64,000 nucleotides of DNA, taken from positions 37,922-101,921 of the forward strand of contig CAUYUJ010017980.1 of the NCBI GenBank assembly GCA_963575745.1, read 5' to 3'. Below, piece by piece: positions 10,301 to 21,939 of the stretch; position 1 is the first letter of the stretch; every line of letters starts with the position of its first letter. The stretch comes from Prorocentrum cordatum. Its lineage: Eukaryota; Sar; Dinophyceae; Prorocentrales; Prorocentraceae. The notes beneath the pieces are model-generated. The model was not told the origin of the DNA and searched no databases. It was given only the letters and a program-made list of their open reading frames with translations. The position numbers and the translations under genes were made by a program.

Positions 10301-11890
10301 GTCAATCTGCGGCGAGCACCTCCTATGCTGCCCCCTCCCAGCATCCCTCGGAAGTGGCGGCAATTTCGCGGATCGCAGGCTTCCAGAGATGGCGGGGTCT
10401 AAGCTGAATCAGCGGCGAGCGCCCACTGTGCTGTGCCCCCCCATCGGAAGCGGCGACAATTTCGCAGGTCGCAGCGCCCCAAGGATGGCGAGGTCTAGTC
10501 TGCTCCTGCGACGAGCACCCACTATGCCCCCCTCCCAGCAGCCCTCGAAAGTGGCGACAATTTCGCAGATCGCAGCCTTCCAGAGGTGGTGGGGTCTAAA
10601 CTGAATCTGCGGCAAGTACCCACTATTCTGGCCCCCCCAGCAGCCCCCAACAGTAGCGACAGTTTCGCAGGTCGCAGGCTTCCAGAGATGGCGGAGTCTA
10701 ATCTGAATCAGCGGCGAGTGCCCACTATGCTGCGCCCCCATCGAAAGTGGTGACAGTTTCGCAGATCGCAGCGCCCCAGGGATGATAGGTCCAATCTGCA
10801 CCTGCGACGAGTACCCCCTATGCTGCCCCCTCCCATCAGCACTCGAAAGTGGCGACGGCTTCGCAGATCGCAGCCTTCCAGAGATGGCGGGGTCTAACCT
10901 GCATCTGCGGCAAGTACCCACTATGCTGGCCCCCAGCAGCCCTCGAAAATGGCGACAGTTTCGCAGATCGCAGCCCCCCAGGGGTGGCGAGGTTCAATCT
11001 GAATCTGCGGCGAGAGCCCGCTATGCTGGCCCCCCGGCAGCCCTCGAAAGTGGCGACAATTTCGCAGATCGCAGCCCCCCAAGGATGGCGAGGTCTAACC
11101 TGAAGCTGCGTGGGGCTCTGCTCTTCGGCCCCCCGGCAGCCCCCGAAAGTGGCGACAGCTTCGCAGGTCACAGCTCCTCTGTCTCTGCGGCGAGTGCCCA
11201 CGATGCTGCCCCCCCCAGCAGCCCTCGGAAGTGGCAGCAGTTTCGCGGATCGCGGCGCCCCGGAGATGACGAAGTCTAATCTGCATCCGCGGCAAGTGCC
11301 CACCGTGCTGCCCCCCCCGGCAGCCCTCGAAAGTGGCAGCAGTTTCGCAGATCGCAGCCCCCCAGGGATGGCGAGGTCTAGTCCGAATCTGCGGCGAGCA
11401 CCCGCTATGCCGTTCACCGTGGCAGCCGTAGAAATCGGCGACAATTTCGCATATCGCAGCCCCCCAGGGATGGCGAGGTCGACTCAGAGTCCGCGGCGAG
11501 TACCTCCCATGCTGCCCCCCCCCAGCAGCCCTCGGAAGTGGCGAGAGTTTCGCAGATCGGCGGCGCCCCAGGGATGGCGAAGTCTAATCTGGGTCCGCGG
11601 CGAGTGCCCGCTATGCCCCCCCCCCCCCGGCAGCCCGCGACAATGGCGACAGTTTCGCAGATCGCAGCCCCCAGGGATGGCGAGGTGAGCGCCCGCTATG
11701 TTGCCCCCCCCTCCAGCAGCCCTCGAAAGTGGCGAGAGCTTCGCAGATTGCAGCCCCCCAGGGATGGCGAGGTCGAATCTGTGTCCGCGGCGAATGCCCG
11801 CTTGGCTGCCCCCCCCCATCTCCCAGCAGCCCATCGGAAGTGGCCGCAGTCTCGCAGCTCGCAGGCCCCCAGGGGTGGAGAGGTCCTCGG
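10300..11890. repeat. satellite of about 100 bp, 16 copies
   Basis: The core TTTCGCAGATCGCAG (variants CGCGGATC, CGCAGGTC) occurs near 10366, 10459, 10560, 10660, 10755, 10858, 10956, 11059, 11157, 11238, 11340, 11443, 11546, 11653, 11738 and 11848, so most units are 95 to 108 bp. Between cores lie CCCCCAGCAGCCCTCGAAAG and a GCGGCGAGTGCCC box. The frames it keeps open on both strands are not genes. Confidence 0.95.
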
Positions 11891-11899
11891 CGCCGAGGC

Positions 11900-12500
11900 T
11901 CCATCGACGGCTAGAGAGGAGAGAAAGGGTGAAGAGAGGGGGCGGGATGAGCGGACGGGGCGAAGCGAGGAGGGGGGTGGGGCGGGAGGGGGGCGGGAGA
12001 GAAGGTCGCGACTGCCGTGTTCAAGCCAAAACAAGAACGCAACGCAGGAGGGTAACGGACAAACAAACGCCTCTCACATAATCAACTCAAAGCACTTTCA
12101 GGCATCCGAAACAACCGCCGCGGCGTGCTCGTTCAACGATGCTGCAACTTCCGCTTGCATGTTTAAACCAGGCTCCGAGCCAGACGACGATCTGGATCCG
12201 CCCATGCCCCAAATCGCAGCAGCGAGATAACCCGCCAGCCGCTGCTTCGTGACATGCGCGCGCATCCTTGACCATAAACGTAGGAAACAATACTTAATCC
12301 GCCGACCCGGCGTGTGAGTTACAAGGAGTCTCAGCTACAGCCTCGAGGCTGAGCCTCAGCCTCCGGGGGGGTTGCCGGGGTGGCTCTGCCGGGGAAGGGG
12401 GGGTGGGGGGGGGGGGGCGAGTTTCCGGCGGATGCGTTTTTTGACACCCCTCACAAGGATCGTGGCCTCCGAGGGGGTTCCGAACTCGAGTGCCACCCCT
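11900..12500. other. no gene recognised
   Basis: GA-rich tract (11910-12005), then unique sequence. The minus frame near 12200-12110 reads MQAEVAASLNEHAAAVVSDA before a stop and looks slightly protein-like, but no flanking exon was found. 12360-12420 is G-rich. Confidence 0.35.
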
Positions 12501-12770
12501 CCCGCACCAAGAGGCTCCGAAGAAGCCTCCAAGAGGCCCCAAGGGGCCCAGAAGAGGCCCCCAAGAAGCCCCAAGAGACTCCCAAGAGACCCCCAAGAGG
12601 CCCCCAAGTGGCCCCAAGAGGCCCACGAGGCCCCCAAGAAGCCCCAAGAGGCCTCCAAGAGGCCCCCAGAGGTCCCGGCCAACCACGATATCCCTACCAG
12701 CGTCCATGAGGCCTCTGACCCACCACCCACGCACGGTGGTGGGATAGGCCGACGGCCACTGGATCCGCCG

Positions 12771-12849
12771 CCCCCTGTGGTCTTGCCACAGGGGTGCACG
12801 GCGTGCTGGATGTTTCAGGTTTTGGTTTTGGTTCTTTTTCTAAAAGAAC
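12771..12849 (+). other. two adjacent hairpins, copy A
   Basis: Hairpin 1: CCCCTGTGG 12772-12780, loop TCTTG, CCACAGGGG 12786-12794. Hairpin 2: GTTCTTTT 12831-12838, loop TCT, AAAAGAAC 12842-12849. Between them lies a GTTTTGGTTTTGG run. The block is followed by GGGCTTCGGCCCGTCCCGCC. Confidence 0.8.
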
Positions 12850-14129
12850 TCCCCAGTGGGCTTCGGCCCGTCCCGCCGGCCACCCGCAAGTTTCCGAAAA
12901 TCCATCTGTCAATGCCTTTGTTGCCCCAACTTGGCCCAAGATGGCCTCCAAGACGGCCAAGATGGCCCAAGATGGCCTCCAAGATGCTTCCAAGACGGCC
13001 AAGATGGCCTCCAAGACGGGTAAGATGGCTCCAAGATGCACCCAAGACGGCCCAAGATGGCCTCAAGATGGTCTAAGACGGCCCAAAAGGCCCGCAAAAG
13101 GCCTCCAAGACGGCCCAAGAGCCCTCCAAGACGCCCTCCAGGAAGGCCCGAATAGGTTAAAATCATTGATTTTCCTTAGGTTTTTCAAGGATTTTGGCAT
13201 GTTCTTCTTTTCAGCTCTCCGACGGCCCAAGACGGCCCAAGAGGTCCCCAACATCGCCCCAACAGCACCCAAGAGGCCTCCAAGATGGCCCCATGACGGC
13301 CCAAGAGGCCCCCAAGAAGGCCCCAAGAGGGCCTCAAGACGGCCCAAGAGGCCTCCAAGACGCCCAAGATGGCCTCCAAGACGGCCAAGATGGCCCAAGA
13401 TGGCCTCCAAGATGCCTCCAAGACGGCCAAGATGGCCTCCAAGACGGGTAAGATGGCTCCAAGATGCACCCAAGACGGTCCAAGATGGCCTCAAGATGGT
13501 CTCAGACGGCCCAAAAGGCCGGCAAAAGGCCTCCAAGACGGCCCAAGAGCCCTCCAAGACGCCCTCCAGGAAGGCCCGAATAGGTTAAAATCATTGATTT
13601 TCCTTAGGTTTTTCAAGGATTTTGGCATGTTCTTCTTTTCAGCTCTCCGACGGCCCAAGACGGCCCAAGAGGTCCCCAACATCGCCCCAACAGCACCCAA
13701 GAGGCCTCCAAGATGGCCCCATGACGGCCCAAGAGGCCCCCAAGAAGGCCCCAAGAGGGCCTCAAGACGGCCCAAGAGGCCTCCAAGACGCCCAAGATGG
13801 CCTCCAAGACGGCCAAGATGGCCCAAGATGGCCTCCAAGATGCCTCCAAGACGGCCAAGATGGCCTCCAAGACGGGTAAGATGGCTCCAAGATGCACCCA
13901 AGACGGCCCAAGATGGCCTCAAAATGGTCTAAGACGGCCCAAAAGGCCCGCAAAAGGCCTCCAAGACGGCCCAAGAGCCCTCCAAGACGCCCTCCAGGAA
14001 GGCCCGAATAGGTTCAAATCATTGATTTTCCTTAGGTTTTTCAAGGATTTTGGCATGTTCTTCTTTTCAGCTCTCCGACGGCCCAAGACGGCCCAAGAGG
14101 TCCCCAACATCGCCCCAACAGTCCGCCGC

Positions 14130-14205
14130 CCCCTTTTGATTTATCAAAGGGGTGCCTGGCGTGTTGGACCCTCTCGGTTTTGGTTTTGGAGCTTTTTCCA
14201 AAAAG
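14130..14205 (+). other. two adjacent hairpins, copy B with different stem sequence
   Basis: Hairpin 1: CCCCTTTTGA 14130-14139 pairs with TCAAAGGGG 14144-14152 with one bulged T. Hairpin 2: CTTTTT 14192-14197, CC, AAAAAG 14200-14205. Spacing, the TTTTGGTTTTGG run and the downstream GGGCTTCGGCCCGTCCCGCC are as in copy A, but the stems differ in sequence and still pair. Confidence 0.8.
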
Positions 14206-15479
14206 ATTTCCCCCTGGGGCTTCGGCCCGTCCCGCCACCGTGCCGCTCGCTCGGGACATCCTCAAAAAATCGCGAAGATGGTCCAAGATGGCCTCCAAGT
14301 CCGCCCAAGATGGTCCAAGACGGCCTCCAAGGCGGCCCAAGAGAGTCCAAGACGGCCCAAGAGGCCACCCAGAGGCCTCCCAGACGGCCCAAGAGGCCTC
14401 CAAGAGGTCCTACAGGAGGGCCCGAAGAGGTCGAAATCATTGATTTTTCTTATGTTTTTGAAGGATTTGGGAATTTGCTTTTTCTCGGCCCCCAAGATCG
14501 CCCAAGAGGCCCCCAGGAGGCCCCATGACGGCCCAAGAGGCCCCCAAGAGGGCCTCCAGGAAGGCCAGAAAAGGGCAAAAACCTTAATTTTCCGAAGGTG
14601 TTTGACGGATTTGACATCTGCTTCTTTTCGGCCTTCCGACGGCCCGAGACGGCCCAAGAGCCCCCAAAGATCGCCGAAAGATCGCCCAAGAGGCCTCCAA
14701 GATCGCCCCAGAACGGCCCAAGAGGGCCCCCAGACGGCCCCAAGAGGCTCCCAAGACGGCACAGGAGGCCTTTAAGACGCCCAAGATGGCTTCCAAGACG
14801 GCCCTGAAGCATTCCAAGAGGGCCCCAAGTCGGCCCATAGAGGCCCCCCACACGGCTTCCGACGGCGTCAGACGGACCAGGAGCCCACCAAGACGGCAGA
14901 ACATGGCCCTCAGATGGCCCAAGGAGGCTCAAGAGGCCTCCAAGAGGGCCTCCAGGAAGGCCGGAAAAAGCCAAAATCAGTGATTTCCCATGGGTGTTTG
15001 AAGGATTGTGGCATTTGCTTTTTGTTCGTCCTTCCGACGGCCCGAGACGGCCCAAGTGCCCCCAAGGATCGCCCAAGAGGCCCAAAACACGGCCCCAAGA
15101 GGCCCCCAAGACGGCCCAAGAGGTCTCCAAGACGCTCAAGATGGCCTCCAAGACGGCCCAAGAGCCCTCCAAAACGTCCTCCAAGAGGGCCCGAAAGGGT
15201 CAAAATGGCTTCCAGACGGCCAAGATGACCTTCAAGATGCCCACGTCTTCCCCGAAGGCTTTCCAAACCGATTCGGGTAACACATGGTCCGATAGCTTGG
15301 CAGGTCTGGCCTCAACGTTCGGCCACATAGGCGCTTCCAAAAAGGCAGGGGGCGGCGGTGATTCGCCGTAGGCGTCTTCGATAAATGCGGAATGAAAGGG
15401 GGAAGGAAGGGAAAAGGGAGGAGGGACGAGGGCGAAGGAGGATCACATCAGTCGGAGCGCCCCGGATCGGCGGCACTGG

Positions 15480-18400
15480 CCGAAGGCCACTACAATAACA
15501 ATCAACTTATTACCAACATGGCGTTCGGGAGTGTGAAACATGTCATTCCACCGGCGACCGCGTGACCAACCACGCAGCCTCTAACAACATGCCAACAGAC
15601 TGGCATCGACCAACAGCCCAATGTTGGACGCATGGATGAAGGCACGAATGGCAATGCCACCTGGCGAGGCCACCGTTGATTGCGAAAAGGAAGAGATCGC
15701 CTCCGGCACTGTCTCGCGCGTGATTCTGGGGAGTAGAGGCCAGGACTGAACGTCGCCAGGTAATTGCATTGGCCCAGCAACATGATGACTCCAGAGGTTG
15801 CGCCACACGTCCATCTGTCGATCGCAAAGGGCCTTTGGGGTAGCTGCTGTCGAAAGACTCCCGAGACGCAATGACCAACTGCGAACTACTTGCCTTAGTC
15901 ACCCCGTGCGCCATCTTGGCCCCGTTGCTGAGGGGCTGCCGCGCAATCGGCTGCCGCGCCTTCTGCTCGTCCGCCGCCGCAGAGTCGAACTTCCGCCTGT
16001 AGAACTTCAGCGCAGACGGAGCCTCATCGACAGAGTTCGGCAACCGTGAGACCGCTGGCCCCGCGCCGGGGAAAACCGCGCCCATGGCTCCCGTTTGCCA
16101 GCTTCATGCCGCCAAACCTTCTCGAGACAGCGGTCAGCTCCAAACAGAGACAGCGCCATCTCGCGAACGTGAGAAGGCTGCAACTCGACCGCCGCGATTG
16201 CCACGTGAAGCTCACATATGCCGCGCCGCAGGTAGGCGAACGCAGACATCAAGCGCGCGGCCCATCTACCGGCGGCCCCATTCACCGGCGCCCCCGATCC
16301 CAGCCTCCCTCTCCTGGCACATGGGCGCCAAGCGTGCGTCGTAGAAGTGAACTGACTTCCGCCGGACCTCGTGGCGCTGTGCCTTGGATGGGCCAGCGAC
16401 GTCACGGCGATCGTCCAGCTCTGCCTCGATGGCCGCCGCCGCCGCGCCCCTTGCTCCAGGGGGGTCTGCCGCAATTTGGACTTGCTCGATGCGCCGCGCA
16501 AGCCCTCTCCAATCTGCCTCGGCACGGGCGCAGCCTGGCCCGGGCGTCGCAGGGGCGCCGCGGGGCTTGATCTCAGACCTGACATGCAACCCCGCATTCG
16601 AACCAACAAAAATGCAGGTGCACGTGTCGATGAGGTAACGGGGCGCCGTTCTCATTTGCTCTCGGTCGCTTCGCCCTGGATGCTACAATGACTGATGTCA
16701 AGGAGTAGTCTATCACCGATTGCTGCTCCGCCCTGCTGGGCTCGCCAGTGGCCTCGCCTGCAGCCCGGGTCAGAGCGTGAAATAATGCAGCCAAACACAT
16801 CGAATCTATAAGCTGGCGCGTTAAAGTGTCCAGCCGCTGCCCAGTCTAACTGCGCCGCCTGTAACTCAGCGACGCGCAAAGCCCGCAACGCCTCCTTATT
16901 GCGCTCTTCCTTTCCCGCAGAATCCGGAAGATAAGTGCTCGAAGCAGTCGCTCCCGATTTCGCCCCCAACGAGCGCGCGCTGCCGAAGGCCGACCGGGAA
17001 CTAGATCTGGAGAGAGCAAGAACAGCGGCCAGGTCACAGGAATCGACGCCCTCACAAGAATCGCCACCCCACCAGTGGCGCCTGCGCACCCTGCCGAGGA
17101 AGTTGCCGATGACCAAATCCCATCATTACGAAAGTCTCGAACCTGATTCTGCAGTCCTGAGCATAAAAGACAGCGACCACGCCGATCACAGTTGTCAACC
17201 ACGGCTCCGAGGAACCTTGGAGGGCGATGTTGCAATCGCACCCGTGAGCGCCACCAGTCAAGGGGAGACCACGGATGCACCCGTCAGAACAAATCTGGTC
17301 CTGCACGCCCAGCAACTTGCAGTCGCGGATAGTGCCCTGCTGCAGCCAGCTTCCGAGTCCTTGAACGCAACTCCTCATCTGATACACTCGCCGTACTCAA
17401 GGGTTCCTGCACAGTCGTCATATTCTCCATCATCTCATCATCAGGACACCAGACACCTTTGACCGCAGAGACAGCCGCAGCCGAAGCTACATTACCAGCA
17501 ACGTCGTTGTATCTCCTGCGCGAACACGTTCAACATGTCTATTGCGATTGAAGTCGAGCGTCTGGGTAACCACCAACTCTCGTAGTGCATCCGCGAAACA
17601 CGCCGTGATGCGATCCAAGGCCGACTGAAAACACCTGCCCGTCCGCCGCTTTGGAAATGAATCCGCCCAACTTGTCCCAGAGATGCCTAACGCTTGGGAG
17701 CCAATAGCCGGATCACCACCAGCAGCCAGTGTCGGTAGCACCCCTAGCTGCTGCTCCAAATCCGCCAACGATTTATTCACCTCGTCCAAGGCAGCCTGCG
17801 CCTCCGTCTGTGCAGCCTTAGCTTTCTCGGCCATAAGCTTGGCCTCTTCCGGCTTCGCTTCGCTGTCGGTAGCTGCGCACGCACTCGGATAGCCAATGCA
17901 TGGGCCTCATCATGCAGTGGCTTAGCCTTGTACACCTCAGTGCGCAGCTTGTCCAACTTAGCTCTGGGCTCCGGCCTTTGAAACTTTGCCCAGGTAGACT
18001 CCAGACCACGAGTCGCCTCCAAATCCGCCTCGGGCTCCTTGATCTCAAGACGCCGCTTGGCCTCCCGATCTTCAGCCACTGCCGCAGAGACAACGTCAGG
18101 AACGGCAGCAGCAATGTCTACACTGGCATCGGTCTCCTCCTGGCTGGTGCCCATCTTTTCGCGAAGCTGAGCATTCTCCGTCTGCAAGCGATCGATGAGC
18201 TTCTAGTTAGTAGCTAGTGGCGGTTCCGCAAAACGCTCCTCGACCGAAGCTCCAGCACCATCACATTCTCTCCGCTTCCGTATCGATGGTGCATCATACT
18301 CGAAGTTCCCACGGAACACGGACTGCTTATGCAACTTGCAACGCAAGCGACGCAACATATATCCCCAGTTGATGAGCGGCTTGCCCGCCTTGGGGTGCGC

Positions 18401-18680
18401 ACGATCCTTGAAGAACCAATATTTGCGCACTTTGCTCTCTCCCATTATGGTAAGCCCCTGCTGCCCAACAGCAGCCGCTGGGGTGCACAGAATACCACAA
18501 CCAAAAACAAGACACCGGGGAGAAAACTGAGTCGAGTACGGCGGTTCCTCGCTCCCGCCGCACTCAAAGACGTGATTGTAGATGCGGGTTCGACGCCGCG
18601 AACCGTTCTGACTATACGCGGCGTCAAGCTCAGGCCGAAGTGCGCCTGAACCGGAACGGCTTGAGCCAAATTGTCTAGGA
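15480..18680 (-). pseudogene. decayed LINE-like element, coiled coil plus endonuclease, no RT
   Basis: Minus strand, from about 18.65 kb downward. A frame reading SKVRKYWFFKDRAHPKAGKP runs through one TAG (18205-18203) into a coiled coil, LIDRLQTENAQLREKM, then after a shift MAEKAKAAQTEAQAALDEVN (17834-17750). Endonuclease remnants follow in several frames: ATGGVAILVRAS near 17010, AAGHFNAPAY near 16820 (cf. GDFN), and SVIDYSLTS near 16710, the usual end of LINE endonucleases. Then come NGAKMAHGVTK near 15910 and loss of homology around 15.5 kb. There is no reverse transcriptase, so the copy is truncated as well as frameshifted. The family is recognised by motif order; the exact ends are uncertain. 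Confidence 0.65.
18656..18671 (-). other. possible relic of the dinoflagellate spliced leader
   Basis: On the minus strand the bases read CAATTTGGCTCAAG. The last 11 (TTTGGCTCAAG) equal the 3' end of the dinoflagellate spliced leader, known to end in ATTTTGGCTCAAG. It lies just upstream of the coiled-coil reading frame of the LINE remnant. A chance match of 11 bases in 64 kb is possible, at roughly 3 percent. Confidence 0.3.
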
Positions 18681-18885
18681 GGAGGACGAGGGGGAGGACG
18701 TGGAAGAGGAGGAACCAGTCTAGGAAGAGAAGGGGAAGGAGGTGACGGTAAAGCAGGAGGAGCGACAGGATGTGAACGCGGACGCTTTCGAAAACCCTCG
18801 GTTGAACTCGGTGATTGGCTGGTGAAATCCGAAAAATTTTCCCAATGTGTCCCAGGAGAAAGGGATGAGCAAGATAATTGGGGTG

Positions 18886-18907
18886 ATGATGCTGATGATG
18901 ATGATGC

Positions 18908-18957
<50 letters not shown>

Positions 18958-18979
18958 CTGATGCTGATGATGACGGTGC

Positions 18980-19032
<53 letters not shown>

Positions 19033-19260
19033 CTGATGATGCTGATGATGATGGTACGAGGAGGAGGAGGAGGAGGAGGAGGAGGAGGAGGAGGAGGAGG
19101 AGGAGGAGGGAGGAGGAGGAGGGAGGAGGAGGAGGAGGAGGAGGAGGAGGAGGAGGAGGAGGAGGAGGAGGAGGAACAGGAGGAGGAGGCTGAGGAGGAG
19201 GAGGAGGAGGAGGAGGAGGAGGAGGAGGAGGCTGGGGGAGCAGGAGGCGGAGGTCGGAGA
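18886..19260. repeat. GAT array followed by GGA array
   Basis: GAT(n) with GCT interruptions 18886-19052, then GGA(n) 19055-19250. It produces poly-Asp, poly-Met, poly-His and poly-Glu frames on both strands that should not be annotated as proteins. Confidence 0.97.
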
Positions 19261-19479
19261 AAGGGGAAGAGGATGGAGAGGGATGCGGAGTGGGAAGATG
19301 TTCAATTGGTTCTGGGTGGTCTTGAGGCTTCTGAAGGGACCGTACGGGGCTCTGGGACGGAGGGGAAGCAAGGAGTGGGAGTTGGGAAGGAGGGAGGGAG
19401 GACGTCGGCAATGCCTCGTTGGTCGCACTTCAAGCGCGCATCTTTTGAAAAATGACTCCAGCCGTGCTGCCCTTATCTC

Positions 19480-19850
19480 TCACAGTCCTCTCTCCCTCCC
19501 TCCCTCCCTCTCCCTCTCTCTCTTTCTTTCGCGGCTTCTCCGTTTCTCTCTCCTTGTCTGTCCGTCCGTCCGTCTGTCTGTCTCAAAATGTCTGTCTGTC
19601 TGCGTGCCTGTCAACCTCCGTCTTTCTCTCTGCTTCTACCTCTGTCTTTGTCTCTGTCTGTCTCTCTCTCTCTCTCCCTCCCTCTCCGGCCCCGCTCCCT
19701 GTTTCCCTTCGTCTCCCAAATTCCCTCTATTTCCATTCGTCTCCCTATTTCCCTTCGTCTCCCTATTTCGCTTCGTCTCCCTATTTCCCTATTTCCCTCT
19801 CTCTCCCTCCCCATTTCCCTATTTCCCTTCCTATGTCTCCTGTCCCTCTT
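19480..19850. repeat. CT-rich low-complexity tract
   Basis: CTCTCT, TGTCTG and TTTCCCT words in series (for example CTCCCTATTTCCCTTCGT repeated at 19740-19790). No gene. Confidence 0.9.
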
Positions 19851-19892
19851 TGTCGCGTGACGTCGTGTCTTTCTACAGCGTCGAACCCCAAA

Positions 19893-20170
19893 GGTCTGGA
19901 CCCCTTCCCTGGGGCCGGTTTTTCCTCCCGGGTAGGTTTTTTCGGGCGGGTGGTTATGGGGGGTAACCTCAATAGGGCGGAAAAAAAAAACCTTCAAAGG
20001 GCCCTTCAGGGTCTCTTTTGGGCACCAGCTGGCTCCGAGAGGGGCCCTAAAAGGGCCCCTTCAAGGCCCTTCTCTTCACCCCCCCCACCCATTTGGGTCA
20101 CCCCCATTACCACAACAGGCGATTTTGGACGGTCCCGAGGCCAGGAAAGGGCCCCCGGAGGCCGAAGGAG
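19893..20170 (+). repeat. dispersed 130-bp repeat split by a TIR insertion
   Basis: The first half (CCCTGGGGCCGGTTTTTCCT) is at 19893-19945 and the second half (GGACGGTCCCGAGGCCAGG) at 20128-20170. In intact copies the two halves are adjacent. The intervening 165 bp has inverted ends, TGGTTATGGGGG at 19951-19962 and CCCCCATTACCA at 20101-20112 (11 of 12 match), which suggests a nested small transposon. Confidence 0.65.
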
Positions 20171-20359
20171 GCGAGAGAGACCTCCCGTCGTGGCTTCTTC
20201 GCAGCGCGAGGGGGTCGGGGTCTCTCTCTCTCTCTCTCTCTCTTTCTGCATCTCTGCTCTGCCCGCCCTGCCAGCTTTCCCTTTGTGGCAGTCCTGCCGC
20301 AGGAGCCCGCTCTGGAATTTACCAGCTATACCTATGGTCGGCGACAGGGTGCCTCCCCC

Positions 20360-20490
20360 ATTATTTGTGAGGGTGCACGTGCTGAGGCCGTCGACCACCA
20401 GAGTGTGCCCTCCGCCTCTTCCTGGAAACAGCGAGGGTGCACGTGCTGAGGCTGCCGACCCCAAAAAGTGTGGTCTCCGCCACTTCATAA
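20360..20490. repeat. short direct duplication
   Basis: GAGGGTGCACGTGCTGAGGC occurs near 20370 and again near 20432, followed each time by a CGACC box and a GTGTG(C/G)-CTCCGCC box. Unit about 65-70 bp, two copies. Confidence 0.7.
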
Positions 20491-21180
20491 ACAGAGGACG
20501 CCACGCGTCTAAAAAAGGTGCACCACAGAAGGACGAATGGGGAGTGGATGGGGAGGCAGAATGGCGGGGAAGGAGCGGGGAAATACAAGTAACGGGAGGG
20601 GATACATGTCGACGCAATGGGAGACAAGACGGAGTACATGGCAGAACGGTGCATCGAAGAAGATAGATCTACTGGCTCCTGCTTTAATGTGTTATTGGCG
20701 GACATGCAGCGGAAGCAAGCTTTTGTACTTGCAAGCGAGGTAATCGCGCGATCATGCCCGCCTTCGGCCGGTGAGCGCGAAGTGCTACCCCTTCCGCATT
20801 GCATTTCTGATGAGTATCTCCCTTCCACGTTCGCTTCTCCCAGACCCTCGTCCAGCATTCCCTGGGTTTGGTCTCAAGCAAGCGTTACACTCAGGCTGAA
20901 GCGTTTCAGTCTGGCGTTCCGACGGTCGCGAGGGCCCGCGCCGATCGGCAAAACACCGATAAAACAATGATCACATCAATTCGCCGGCCCAACGGGCCAG
21001 AGGCGTGCTAAAATCTCCGGTAACTGGTTAACAATTCTCTAGTTCGCGCGCGCGGGGCGGCCCCTGGGGGTCCCCGGACGAACAGTACCCCAGGCGACTC
21101 CCGGCTGACCCCCGGGCGACTCCACCAGAGCGCCCCATGAGCGCACCAACAGGGCTCCGAGACGTCCCCGAGAGCCCCAA
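20490..21180. other. no gene recognised
   Basis: Unique-looking sequence of mixed composition. A plus frame at 20617-20760 reads MGDKTEYMAERCIEEDR and is mildly protein-like, but it is isolated and has no known motif. Confidence 0.3.
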
Positions 21181-21760
21181 GAAAGGCCAAGAGGCCCCCA
21201 AGAGGCCCCCAAGATGGTACACGAGGGGTCCGACATGCCACAAGATCGCTCCAAGACGCCCAAGATAGCCCCCAGACGCCCCAAGAGGCCTCCAAGAGCA
21301 CTCCCAAGAGGGCCCCCGGAGGCAAAATTCATTGCTTTTGCTTATGTTTTTGAAAGATTTTGGAGCTTCCACTTTTTCGGCTTCCCGACGCCCCAAGACG
21401 GCCCAAGAGGCCCCCAAGATCGCCCCAAGAGGGCCCACGGGGCCCCCAAGAGGGCCCCAAGATGGCCCAAGAGGGCTCGAAGACGGCCCAAGAAGCCTCC
21501 AAGACGGTCCAAGAGGGCCCCAAGAACGCCCCCAAAGGGGCCCCAGAGAGGGAACACGAAACAACATTTCGAGCCCTCGGCCCTAAGAAGCCCCTACGAG
21601 GCCCCAAGAGGCCCCTAAGAGGCCCCAAGAGGCCCCCACGAGGCCCTCAGGAGGCCCCCAAGAGTCCCCCAAGCGGCCCCAGGAGGCCCCCCAAATGCCC
21701 CCCCGAGCGCCCCAGGAGTCCCCCAAGCGGCCCCAGGAACCCCCAAAGCGCCGCATTGAC
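21180..21760. repeat. CCAAGAGGCCCC array
   Basis: Same word family and orientation as 12.5-15.3 kb, including one AT-rich spacer (ATTCATTGCTTTTGCTTATG near 21330) of the type found in the 428-bp units. No gene. Confidence 0.9.
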
Positions 21761-21939
21761 ACCAGGCCCTCGGGCAAACGGCAGACATGAGACTGTATGG
21801 GCCGGCGGAATGAGCGAAGCGATTACATAAAACTGGGTCCGCTGGTCCGTTCACTCGTGATCGTCGCTGGGCTCGTGGTCCGACTCGCTGGACACGGTCT
21901 GGCCTCGCGGGGTGTGCGGCCGACCAGGGGTCGGCCACG

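Larger units (their letters stand above)
12500..15260. repeat. CCAAGACGGCC array with 428-bp higher-order repeat
   Basis: Built of 12-15 bp words (CCAAGATGGCCTCCAAGACG). AT-rich spacers with AATCATTGATTTTCCTTAGG recur at 13154, 13582 and 14010, which gives an exact 428-bp higher-order period, then more diverged versions near 14435, 14580 and 14980. Every spacer is followed by a TTCTTTTC-GC box. Open frames on both strands follow from the repeat. Confidence 0.95.

Noticed and set aside
10300-11890. Repeat array as CRISPR
   Set aside because: Units differ along their whole length and there are no unique spacers between identical repeats.
12794-15371. Several 200-260 codon open frames on both strands rich in Gly-Leu-Pro or Pro-Arg-Lys
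   Set aside because: Exact shadows of the CCAAGACGGCC array, repeating with the 428-bp unit.
18203-19411. 402-codon minus open frame
   Set aside because: The first two thirds are the GAT/GGA arrays; only the last part (SKVRKYWFFKDRAHPKAG) is kept, as part of the LINE remnant.
20617-20970. Plus frame MGDKTEYMAERCIEEDR as a gene
   Set aside because: Isolated, no motif, no flanking exon or splice context that could be supported.
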